Origin: Bacillota bacterium
Lineage (GTDB): Bacteria; Bacillota; Dethiobacteria; DTU022; UBA8154
Direction of reading: 5' to 3'
Assembly (NCBI GenBank): GCA_003456095.1
Contig: DMPF01000237.1
Coordinates: 1 to 9,178 of the forward strand
Length of the DNA stretch: 9,178 nucleotides
Position 1 is the first letter of the stretch; each line of letters opens with the position of its first letter. Made by a program: the position numbers and the translations under genes. Shown here piece after piece: positions 1 through 6,010 of this stretch. The notes beneath the pieces were generated by a model. That model was not told the origin of the DNA. It made no database searches and saw only the letters and a list, made by a program, of their open reading frames with translations.

Positions 1-15
1 GAGCGGAGTGAAATT

Positions 16-1608
16 ATGAAAATAGTATCGGGAGCAAGGATGGCCGACCTTGACCGGGAGGCTATGGACCGCTTTGCCATTCCCGGGCTTATTCTGATGG
101 AAAATGCCGGTCTGCAGGTGGTGCGCTACATAGAGGGTTTACGCGCCGGGCCATGGCGTGGCCGGGTCCTTATCTGCTGCGGCAGGGGCAACAATGGGGG
201 CGACGGTTTTGTGATCGCCCGTCACCTTGCCCGTCTTGGTTACAGGCCTGCTGTTTTTGCGATGGGCCCTCTCTCCGCATACCGGGGTGATGCCGCGGTT
301 AACTATGAAATCCTGCTCAAACAGGGTTATCCTGTGTCTCAGGTCACAGAAAACAACCCGCATGAAATGCTCAAAGAGCTGGGAGAAGAAGATATTATCG
401 TAGACGCCTTACTGGGTACGGGGCTCAAAAAAGAGGTGAGCGGGCTCTTTGCCGCCCTGATTGGGGCGATCAACGAAAGCCGCGCCCCTGTCCTTGCCGT
501 GGATATACCTTCCGGCGTCTGCGCGGACAGCGGGAAGATTATGGGTACTGCTGTCAAAGCGCAGCACACCGTTACCTTTGCCCTGCCGAAACGGGGGTTG
601 CTCCTTTATCCGGGTGCCGCCTGTGCGGGCCGGGTGGTGGTAGCGGAGATCGGCATTCCGGCACAGCTCACTGCCGACCCTGCCATACAGGAAAACCTGA
701 TTACGGGATCGTGTGTGCGGGCCCGTCTACCCGTGCGCTTCCCTCAGAGCCATAAAGGGACCTACGGGCGCCTGCTGCTGCTGGCCGGCGCACTGGGTAT
801 GAGCGGGGCGGCTATCCTGGCGGCTGAAGCGGCTCTGCGGGGCGGTGCCGGTCTGGTTTACCTTGGTGCCGCACCGGAACTGCGAGCGGTACTGGAAGCA
901 AAACTAAAAGAAGTAATTGTGCGTGAGTTGCCCGGTGATGGAAAAGGCAACCTGGATGCCGACGCTTTTCCCCGTATCCGGGAAGAAGCCCGCTATTGCC
1001 AAGCCATGGCTGTAGGACCTGGCATGGACCCGGGCCCTGCTGCACTGCTGCTGCTGCGGCAGATCCTGGAAGAACTCAATCTTCCCCTTGTCATTGATGC
1101 CGGCGGGCTGAGCGCCCTTGCGCGCAAACCTTCTCTAAGATCCGGCAAAAAACCACCCCTTGTGTTGACACCCCATCCCGGCGAGATGTCCCAGCTACTG
1201 GGAATAGATGTGGGTGAGGTGCAGGGCAACAGGTGGGAACTTGCCGCCAGGCATGCCCAGCAGTGGGGTTGTGTGCTCGTGCTCAAAGGTGCCAATACGG
1301 CAGTAGGGCTTCCCACGGGCGAGCTTTATGTCAACCCTACGGGCAATGCCGCATTGGCGACCGCCGGGAGCGGGGATCTGCTCACAGGGCTGATCGCTGC
1401 CTTACTGGCCCAGGGTTTGCCGGCAGAGGACGCGGCCATCGCCGGTGTTTACCTGCATGACCTTGCCGCAGACCTTCTGGTGGTTGAACGGGGCCACCGG
1501 GGCAATACTGCCGGAGATATTCTTTCTTTCTTCCCCGATGCTTTAAGGCAGCTGGACGGCCTGGCTCCGCGCCAACCCGGTACATTTATGCCCCTGCGGG
1601 ATTTTTAA
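16..1608 (+). CDS. nnrD: Bifunctional NAD(P)HX epimerase / ADP-dependent NAD(P)HX dehydratase
   Basis: This cytoplasmic enzyme repairs damaged, hydrated NADH and NADPH. The N-terminal NnrE (YjeF-N) half interconverts the R and S hydrates, and the C-terminal NnrD half dehydrates the S form using ADP. NnrE spans about residues 1-215, with the nucleotide-binding GRGNNGGDG at 56-64, DALLGTG from Asp130 and DIPSG from Asp163. NnrD spans about 235-512, with HKGTYG at 246-251, GPGMD at 334-338, DAGG at 361-364, PHPGEM at 386-391, KGAN at 424-427 and GSGDLLTG at 451-458, where Asp454 is the expected catalytic residue. At 530 residues it has the usual full length of the fused form, and no key motif is missing. 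The ATG follows GGAGTG with 7 bp spacing. In many Firmicutes acpS lies just upstream, which would be outside the window. The fused gene is often named nnrD or yjeF. Confidence 0.96.
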   Translation: MKIVSGARMADLDREAMDRFAIPGLILMENAGLQVVRYIEGLRAGPWRGRVLICCGRGNNGGDGFVIARHLARLGYRPAVFAMGPLSAYRGDAAVNYEILLKQGYPVSQVTENNPHEMLKELGEEDIIVDALLGTGLKKEVSGLFAALIGAINESRAPVLAVDIPSGVCADSGKIMGTAVKAQHTVTFALPKRGLLLYPGAACAGRVVVAEIGIPAQLTADPAIQENLITGSCVRARLPVRFPQSHKGTYGRLLLLAGALGMSGAAILAAEAALRGGAGLVYLGAAPELRAVLEAKLKEVIVRELPGDGKGNLDADAFPRIREEARYCQAMAVGPGMDPGPAALLLLRQILEELNLPLVIDAGGLSALARKPSLRSGKKPPLVLTPHPGEMSQLLGIDVGEVQGNRWELAARHAQQWGCVLVLKGANTAVGLPTGELYVNPTGNAALATAGSGDLLTGLIAALLAQGLPAEDAAIAGVYLHDLAADLLVVERGHRGNTAGDILSFFPDALRQLDGLAPRQPGTFMPLRDF

Positions 1609-1698
1609 CCGGGAAACTCTTTAGCCTTCAAAAGGGGTGCAGGATTGCCTTTGATTAACAAAGCAATACATAGCGTTGAAGCGGAAAGGGTGAAAAAA

Positions 1699-2148
1699 AT
1701 GAAAAAACGCGCCAGCCAGATTATGACGAAAAAAGTAGTCAGCGTAAGACCCGGCGACGAGGTAGAAAAGGCGGCAAGGTTGCTTCTGGAACACAAGATC
1801 AGCGGCCTGCCGGTGGTGGATGAGGAAAACCGCGTGGTAGGGATGATCAGCGAAGGTGACCTGGTCCTTCGCGCGAAAGAAGTAAAAGCCCCTGCTTTCA
1901 GTGAAATTCTCGGAGGTGTCATTTTCCTGGAAAGCCAGAAACGTTTTTTTGAGGAACTAAAAAAGACGATCGCCCTGAGCGTTGGGGAGCTCATGACCCA
2001 TAAGGTTTACATGGTAGGCGAAGAAGCCACACTGGAGCAAATTGCCACCATGATGTCGGCAAAAGGCATCAACCGCGTCCCCGTTGTGGACAAAGACAAT
2101 AAACTCCTCGGTATCGTCACCCGCCAGGATATCATCAAACACCTGTAA
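1699..2148 (+). CDS. Two-CBS-domain protein, small stand-alone type
   Basis: A 149-residue cytoplasmic protein made almost entirely of a CBS pair (Bateman module), which in this family binds adenine nucleotides such as AMP, ATP or S-adenosylmethionine and acts as an energy or ligand sensor. CBS1 is about residues 5-57 (IMTKKVVSV, then SGLPVVDEENRVVGMISEGD). A charged linker of some 35 residues follows, and CBS2 is about 92-149 (LMTHKVYMV, then INRVPVVDKDNKLLGIVTRQD). There is no attached enzyme or channel domain, so its partner cannot be read from sequence. I chose the ATG at 1699 because GGAAAGGGTG lies 8 bp before it and the CBS fold begins at once. In-frame alternatives are TTG at 1645 (AAAGGGGTG upstream, 18 extra residues) and GTG at 1690. 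It lies 90 bp after nnrD on the same strand and may share its transcript. Confidence 0.88.
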   Translation: MKKRASQIMTKKVVSVRPGDEVEKAARLLLEHKISGLPVVDEENRVVGMISEGDLVLRAKEVKAPAFSEILGGVIFLESQKRFFEELKKTIALSVGELMTHKVYMVGEEATLEQIATMMSAKGINRVPVVDKDNKLLGIVTRQDIIKHL

Positions 2149-2190
2149 GACCCGGCACGGGGACGGTTTGTTTGCTGTATTGTAACAGTT

Positions 2191-2213
2191 AACCCGAAGT
2201 TCCCAGGGTTTTT
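2191..2213 (+). terminator. Weak candidate terminator after the CBS gene
   Basis: A 5-bp stem (AACCC at 2191-2195 with GGGTT at 2206-2210) and a run of Ts to 2213 lie 43 bp after the CBS stop codon. The stem is short and the loop is 10 nt, so this is a weak signal. The rest of 2149-2290 has no gene. It begins with GGCACGGGGACGGTTTG (2154-2170), which resembles a motif I have seen scattered in clostridial intergenic DNA. Confidence 0.25.
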
Positions 2214-2290
2214 CCCCGAGAGTCCCATGAACACTGGGCAAATTGGTAATAACCGATCAAAATAGTAGACAGTAAATATTAAATTAACCC

Positions 2291-2319
2291 TTGACAAACA
2301 CTCAGTTTTACGTTATTAT
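2291..2319 (+). promoter_or_regulatory. Near-consensus sigma-A promoter before the IS1634-like fragment
   Basis: TTGACA (2291-2296), a 17-bp spacer and TATTAT (2314-2319) match the vegetative promoter consensus at 11 of 12 positions. Transcription would start near 2326, the A of the ATG that follows, so the message would be leaderless or nearly so. It probably served the transposase; with the rest of that gene gone, it now points at the 3' end of rnpB. Confidence 0.75.
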
Positions 2320-2325
2320 TTAGGT

Positions 2326-2760
2326 ATGAAAAAGAACCAGAAAGGTCTCTGCGTAGCGGACATTAAGCGTAAATACAAGGAACAGGTTTACCATACTTAC
2401 TTGCTCCGCAGAAGTTACCGCGAAGACGGCAAGGTGAAACAACAAACCCTTGCTAACCTTACTCCGTTGCCCGATGAGACGCGGGAAATTATCCGCGAAA
2501 GCCTTAAGGGGCGCACTTTTGTTCCCCTCGAAGAAGCCATCGAGATCACGCGGTCCAGTGCGCACGGACATGTGGCGGCGGCAAGAAAGATGGCTCAGGA
2601 CCTCGGCTTAGCGGAGTTAATCTGCGCTAAGCCGTGCCGGGAGCGGGATTTGGTGGAGGCCATGGTACTGGCCAGGCTCATTAACCCGCAGACCAAGTTG
2701 GCCACGACCCGGTGGTGGCATACAACAACGCTTCCGGAGGAACTTGGGGTTAGGAATTAA
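2326..2760 (+). pseudogene. IS1634-family (IS4 superfamily) transposase, N-terminal fragment
   Basis: 144 codons resembling the N-terminus of IS1634-type transposases. The diagnostic stretch is VYHTYLLRRSYREDGKVKQQTL at about residues 22-43 (the conserved SYREDGKVKQ core near the end), followed by a charged helical region and PCRERDLVEAMVLARLINPQTKLA at about 101-124. Full-length relatives have roughly 500-560 residues with a DDE RNase H fold; here the frame stops (LGVRN then TAA) before that catalytic domain, so it cannot transpose. No matching right end or terminal repeat was found, which suggests a deletion near 2750. The ATG has only a poor ribosome-binding site (TAGGT) and sits where transcription should begin. 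Whether any protein is made is unknown. Confidence 0.85.
2604..2634. repeat. Perfect 10-bp inverted repeat inside the transposase fragment
   Basis: CGGCTTAGCG (2604-2613) and CGCTAAGCCG (2625-2634) are exact reverse complements around an 11-base loop. The DNA still encodes the conserved residues DLGLAELICAKPC, so the hairpin is embedded in coding sequence. There is no T run after it on either strand, so it is not an ordinary terminator. It may affect the mRNA or be chance. Confidence 0.6.
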
Positions 2761-2790
2761 CGAAAGAGTTTCCCATATAAAGGTTTAAGT

Positions 2791-2818
2791 AAAAACACCG
2801 CAACATAAGTACGGTGTT
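2791..2818 (-). terminator. Intrinsic terminator of rnpB
   Basis: Read on the minus strand, AACACCG (2818-2812) pairs with CGGTGTT (2800-2794) around an 11-nt loop and runs into five Us (2795-2791). It begins 17 bp beyond the mature 3' end of the RNase P RNA. On the plus strand no T run follows the hairpin, so it should not stop transcripts coming from the IS fragment. Confidence 0.75.
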
Positions 2819-2835
2819 ATACTTATTATAATATT

Positions 2836-3276
2836 ATGAGCAAACCTGTAAGCCGAGTTCTGTATCTCCTTGCCGGAGCAGCAGCCATCTATCTTGGATA
2901 CCAGTTGCCTGGCACCTCCAGCGACTTATACCCGAGGGATTCAGCGGGCAACTTCATCTCCCTCCTATTCAGTCTTGCTTCGGGTGGGGTTTACCTAGCC
3001 AGCCGGTCACCCGGCTGCTGGTGCGCTCTTACCGCACCGTTGCATCCTTGCCCTTATTGGATGCTGGAAGCTGGAGGTTAGAAAAAACCTGTTTACTAAA
3101 AAACCTGGTTCATCCAACTTCTAACCTCTAACATCCAACATCCAACAAGAGGCGGTTTATTTCTGTGGCACTTTCCTTAAGGTCGCCCCCACTGGGTATT
3201 ACCCAGCACCCTGCCCTGCGAAGCTCGGACTTTCCTCGAAGGCATCAGCACCTCCGCGGCTGCCCGGTTTACTCAT
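2836..3276 (-). ncRNA. rnpB: RNase P RNA (bacterial class A-like)
   Basis: The catalytic RNA of ribonuclease P, which trims the 5' leader from pre-tRNAs together with the RnpA protein. Read on the minus strand it has the family landmarks in order: CGAGGAAAGTCCGAGC near the 5' end (about 3238-3223), CCCAGTGGGGGCGACC, AGGAAAGTGCCACAGAAA, AACCGCC, GTGCGGTAAGAGCGCACC (P11-P12 side), GGTAAACCCCACCCG with GCAAGACTGAATAGG (P15 region), and finally ACAGAACTCGGCTTA next to the 3' end. The first and last 11 bases (ATGAGTAAACC and GGTTTGCTCAT) pair end to end as helix P1, which fixes both termini. At about 441 nt it is longer than the usual 350-420, because of a repeat-built P12 arm (3057-3145). The gene has its own promoter and terminator and lies just after the S16 protease gene. 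The 81-residue open frame on the other strand is not a gene. Confidence 0.97.
3057..3145. repeat. Inverted heptanucleotide repeats forming an extended P12 arm of RNase P RNA
   Basis: On the plus strand 3057-3077 reads TTGGATG, CTGGAAG, CTGGAGG, then TTAGAAA. 3111-3145 holds five consecutive 7-mers of the same family in inverse orientation: CATCCAA, CTTCTAA, CCTCTAA, CATCCAA, CATCCAA. The two arms pair over about 25 bp with few mismatches. The loop of about 26 nt contains AAAAAACCTG twice (3082-3091 and 3098-3107). The hairpin sits between the conserved AACCGCC and GTGCGGTAAGAGCGCACC blocks of the RNA, the place of helix P12, which varies in length between species. Heptads of the pattern YTRGADG explain both arms, so the arm probably grew by repeat insertion or slippage. 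Confidence 0.85.
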
Positions 3277-3294
3277 AATATTTTCTTAAGTACG

Positions 3295-3323
3295 ATTTTA
3301 CCGCATATTGTACCCTTTGTCAA
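3295..3323 (-). promoter_or_regulatory. Sigma-A promoter of rnpB
   Basis: On the minus strand TTGACA (3323-3318), exactly 17 bp, then TAAAAT (3300-3295): 11 of 12 consensus positions. The start would be near 3288, about a dozen bases before the P1 helix, leaving a short leader for processing. The -35 box begins only 9 bp after the protease stop codon, so rnpB may also receive read-through from that gene. Confidence 0.88.
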
Positions 3324-3332
3324 AACTCCTGA

Positions 3333-4313
3333 TTACTGCTGCAAAAATGCAAGCACTTCATCCAGATTGCGGACGGAGATGATTTCGATCTGCTGGGCAG
3401 CGCGCAATGCTTCCTCATAATTTTCTTCCGGAGCCAGAAAATATTCTATCCCCATCTGTTCAGCGGTCACTACTTTTTGTTTTACCCCGCCAATACCGCC
3501 AATGTTTCCTTCCAGATTAATCGTTCCGGTACCGGCAATGGTCTTCCCTCCGGTTAGATTTTCCGGAACAAGCCGATCCAGTATCTCTAAAACAAACATA
3601 ACTCCGGCGGAAGGGCCGACCACCGGCCCCGTTTCAATATCGATTGCCACTGGTAAGAGCGGCTGCCAGTTCAATGTGCTTACATAAATACGCAGAGCCG
3701 CTTTCTCCGGTTGCTCCAAATGTGATGTGGTATTCACCGCAACATCCATCAACGCTTCACCCCGTTGAATCATCAGGGTTACAGATTGTCCGATCTCTTT
3801 GGCCTGAATCATGTTTACAACTTCTTCCGCAAGGTAAACATCTTCACTTTCCACCGCCTTGATTATATCACCTGCTTTTAATATCCCTTCCGTCGGACTG
3901 CCGGGAATAATATCCTTCACCTCCACGCCGTCGCTGGCGATAACAACTTCATAGCCCGCTCTTTGCAGGGCAATAACCTGGGCCAGGTATTTGCTGTCCT
4001 GCATCCAGCTCTGCATTATCCTATTATATTCCTCAAAGGACATGCCCGGTGGAATTACATGGGATATAGGACGCAGGTCAAGTACAGGATTAAAGACAGC
4101 ATAAAGAAAATGCCAGAGATTAGCCTTCTGTTGGGCTACGGTTACCATAAAAAATTGCCCTTCTTCGGCTCGCGCCTTGCCTTCCACCCGCACCCGATCC
4201 CCCAGACTTTCTGCAGAACCGGGCCTGATTAAATAATACCCCGTTTGTACAAAATTACCAAGGGCCATGCTTATAAGGATCAAAATAATGGTTGTACGGA
4301 TAATATTCTTCAA
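3333..4313 (-). CDS. ylbL: Membrane-anchored PDZ and Lon-type (S16) serine protease, YlbL/SepM family
   Basis: A 326-residue protease expected to be held in the membrane by one N-terminal segment (about residues 5-24, TTIILILISMALGNF and on) with the rest outside. A PDZ domain spans about 118-195 (AGYEVVIAS, then PTEGILKAGDIIKAV). The S16 domain spans about 205-326 with catalytic Ser235 in GPSAG and Lys280 in GGVKQK, 45 residues apart as in Lon, but there is no AAA+ ATPase domain. Relatives include YlbL of Bacillus and SepM of Streptococcus, which cleave small or exported proteins; the substrate here is unknown. The length is close to that of YlbL. The start is TTG, with AAAGGGAG and TAGGGA upstream. 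It is divergent from the ylbJ remnant, its neighbour in Bacillus too, and lies just before rnpB. The gene looks intact. Confidence 0.93.
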   Translation of the reverse strand: MKNIIRTTIILILISMALGNFVQTGYYLIRPGSAESLGDRVRVEGKARAEEGQFFMVTVAQQKANLWHFLYAVFNPVLDLRPISHVIPPGMSFEEYNRIMQSWMQDSKYLAQVIALQRAGYEVVIASDGVEVKDIIPGSPTEGILKAGDIIKAVESEDVYLAEEVVNMIQAKEIGQSVTLMIQRGEALMDVAVNTTSHLEQPEKAALRIYVSTLNWQPLLPVAIDIETGPVVGPSAGVMFVLEILDRLVPENLTGGKTIAGTGTINLEGNIGGIGGVKQKVVTAEQMGIEYFLAPEENYEEALRAAQQIEIISVRNLDEVLAFLQQ

Positions 4314-4348
4314 ATAATCCCTACTCCCTTTGCTTAAATTGCTTAATT

Positions 4349-4378
4349 ATTATAAACCATAATTTCTCCCTTAAGTAA
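4349..4378 (-). promoter_or_regulatory. Possible promoter of the S16 protease gene
   Basis: On the minus strand a perfect TATAAT (4354-4349) lies 35 bp before the TTG start. The best -35 candidate, TTACTT (4378-4373) at 18 bp, is poor, so only the -10 element is convincing. In the rest of the 177-bp divergent gap (4314-4490) I see no clear promoter for ylbJ; AATATACTAAT near 4440 has no good partner box. Confidence 0.4.
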
Positions 4379-4490
4379 CGGTTCGCGAAAGGAATTTGAA
4401 AATAATCTCCGCTGTGGTCTAACTGTGTATTGCGGAACAATATACTAATGATGATCTGCAATTTTTATTTTATGGACCGGGGTTGAAAAT

Positions 4491-4878
4491 ATGACTCTCA
4501 TGCTTATTCTTCTCGCTCTCCTTTTTTTGTTGTTGCTTTTATTGCCATTCAGTTTCCGTAGAAAAATATTATTATTTTATCTGCCCGCCCTCATCGCCGT
4601 TTTACTTACCATCGGCATGTTTCAGTACCCTAAAGAGGCTTTTGATGCTTCTTTAAACGGCTTGGCAGTGTGGTGGCATATCGTTTTCCCCGCCCTGCTG
4701 CCCTTTTTCATCTTCGCCTAGGTGCTGATGGGTCTTGGTGTGGTACATTTTCTGGGAGTGCTTTTGGAACCGGTAATGCGTCCCGTTTTTAACGTCCCCG
4801 GAGAGGGTTCGTTTGTGATGGCTATGGGGCTGGCTTCCGGCTTTCCTCTTGGCGCTGTTCTTACCAGCAAATTGCGCC
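4491..4878 (+). pseudogene. ylbJ: Sporulation integral membrane protein YlbJ, broken by a stop and a truncation
   Basis: YlbJ is a polytopic membrane protein that Bacillus needs to make resistant spores. The reading frame starts at ATG 4491 (GGGG about 9 bp upstream) with two hydrophobic segments (about residues 2-18 and 26-43), then the family-typical stretch GLAVWWHIVFPALLPFFIF (59-75). An in-frame TAG at 4719-4721 interrupts it, yet homology carries on in the same frame: VLMGLGVVHFLGVLLEPVM, then MAMGLASGFPLGAVLTSKLRR. A GAG-to-TAG change would explain the stop. At about 4878 the frame passes into an ISAzo13 transposase fragment. Only about 130 of roughly 400 codons remain, and the rest is not in the window. 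If no second copy exists, this points to impaired sporulation, which is inference. Confidence 0.88.
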
Positions 4879-5577
4879 GTGGAACTGTTTCAGGAAAAGA
4901 ATCAACCGGTCATCTCCGTAGAGGCCAAGAAAAAAGAATTGGTCAGTGATTTCAAAAATAACGGCAAAGAATATCGTCCCCAAGGTGACCCTGAAAAAGT
5001 AAGGGTGCATGATTTTATGATTAAGGATGAAGACCACGGCAGAGTAACCCCTTACGGTGTTTATGACTTAAACAGTAACACCGGTTGGGTGAATCTCGGC
5101 ACAGACAGCGATACTTCAGTCTTTGCGGTAGAAAGCATAAGGCGCTGGTATTATACCATGGGACAGCAGGCGTACCCGGATGCTAAAGAGCTACTCATCA
5201 CGGCAGATGGCGGCGGCAGTAACGGTTCAAGGGTAAAGCTATGGAAAGTGGAGCTGCAAAAGCTTGCTAACGAAACCGGCCCCAGCATTACTGTATGCCA
5301 CTTCCCGCCCAGAACTTCCAAATGGAACAAGATCGAACACCGCCTATTCTCGTATATCAGCTTACATTGGAGAGACAGGCCTCTTGTCAGCCATGAAGTA
5401 ATTGTAAACCTGATTGCCTCCACAACAACCGATAAAGGCTTGAAAGTAAACTGCGAGTTGGATAAGAATAAGTATCAAAAAGGCATTAAGGTAACCGATG
5501 AAGAGATGAAAAATATTAAAATTGTCAGGCATGATTTTCACGGAGAGTGGAATTACACTATCATGCCCCAAAAATAA
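4870..5577 (+). pseudogene. ISAzo13-family transposase, C-terminal fragment
   Basis: About 230 codons match the C-terminal half of ISAzo13-type (Rhodopirellula-like DDE) transposases: PVISVEAKKKELV, YGVYDLNSNTGWVNLGTDSDT, LLITADGGGSNG, CHFPPRTSKWNKIEHRLFSYI, then LIASTTTDKGLKVNCELD and KVTDEEM to HGEWNYT. The second and third acidic residues of the catalytic triad are visible (Asp at 5206-5208, Glu at 5335-5337). The usual Asp of the SVDTKKKE motif is Glu here (4921-4923, SVEAKKKE), which may itself damage catalysis. The N-terminal half is missing: homology starts abruptly near 4870-4880 where it joins ylbJ. An open frame runs from TTG 4849, but its first 9 or so codons are ylbJ DNA read out of frame. 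It has a lower G+C content than its neighbours, fitting acquired DNA. No clear IS end was seen after the TAA. Confidence 0.85.
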
Positions 5578-5651
5578 TTCTGCTCATTTTATTAATTTGT
5601 GCGTCCTTAGTTCTTCCGTAACAACCAGGCAGGCTTCTTTAATAACCAGAT

Positions 5652-5993
5652 TCACGCTGATGGAGTTTTTTTAACAAGGTAAACTTTAGCCTTACACTTT
5701 GCACAGCAAAAACGCTGCGTTATGCCTTGGCTGGTGCTAAAGGACCCATTGCGCCAGACCTTGTCATGGCCGCATAACGGGCAGACACCAGGCCTGATTT
5801 CTCCGCCGCTGCGCAGTTTAGCAGGCTTTAACTGTGAATATTGTGATAAACACTGATAATCATATGATATATAATGCAGCTGCTGCTTAAGTTGCTTGCT
5901 TTCAGCAATCAGCTTTGCCTGATCGTCAAGAACCGGGCCGGGGCGCTTCTTGTTAAAAAGATCTTTTGCGGAATATTCAAGACGGGCGCGCAC
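5652..5993 (-). CDS. Hypothetical zinc-ribbon protein, possibly a transposase remnant
   Basis: A 113-codon frame that I do not recognise. Residues about 22-50 (DDQAKLIAESKQLKQQL and on) look helical, perhaps a short coiled coil. Residues 71-100 form a zinc ribbon with Cys71-x2-Cys74 and Cys97-x2-Cys100 (CPLCG, then RFCCAKC), like the N-terminal DNA-binding ribbons of IS1 InsA and several other transposases. The frame ends soon after in LVKKTPSA. It starts with GTG in the loop of a palindromic repeat just 13 bp after the zur stop, so the first residues may be repeat-derived and the apparent start accidental. It could be a zinc-related gene co-transcribed with zur, but truncation of a mobile-element protein seems likelier. 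A run of seven As (5672-5666) near its end could allow a -1 slip into a further 27 codons, ending at 5584. Confidence 0.5.
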   Translation of the reverse strand: MRARLEYSAKDLFNKKRPGPVLDDQAKLIAESKQLKQQLHYISYDYQCLSQYSQLKPAKLRSGGEIRPGVCPLCGHDKVWRNGSFSTSQGITQRFCCAKCKAKVYLVKKTPSA

Positions 5994-6010
5994 AAAAGAC
6001 CCGCCCCTAC
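5982..6010. repeat. Small palindromic repeat spanning the zur stop codon
   Basis: ACGGGCG (5982-5988) and CGCCCCT (6002-6008) are the arms of an imperfect palindrome with CGCACAAAAGAC-type spacer sequence. It resembles short GTAGGGGCG...CGCCCGT palindromes that I recall as dispersed elements in clostridia and other bacteria. It provides the TAG stop of zur (6009-6007) and the GTG start of the next frame (5993-5991). No T run follows, so it is not a standard terminator. Family membership rests on memory, not a search. Confidence 0.5.

Noticed and set aside
2836..3081. An 81-codon open frame on the plus strand with a hydrophobic N-terminus
   Set aside because: It is the complement of the 3' half of the RNase P RNA; its ATG is the end of helix P1.
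3057..3145. Possible CRISPR or minisatellite array
   Set aside because: The units are 7 bp, inverted, without spacers, and they lie within a folded arm of rnpB.
3502..4232. Plus-strand open frames over the S16 protease gene
   Set aside because: They lack family features and lie opposite a gene with intact catalytic motifs.
4719..4721. TAG in ylbJ read as pyrrolysine or by suppression
   Set aside because: The gene is truncated about 160 bp later anyway, so decay is the simpler reading.
4849..4869. Codons before the ISAzo13 homology taken as the transposase N-terminus
   Set aside because: The same bases encode YlbJ residues in another frame; the open frame there is accidental.
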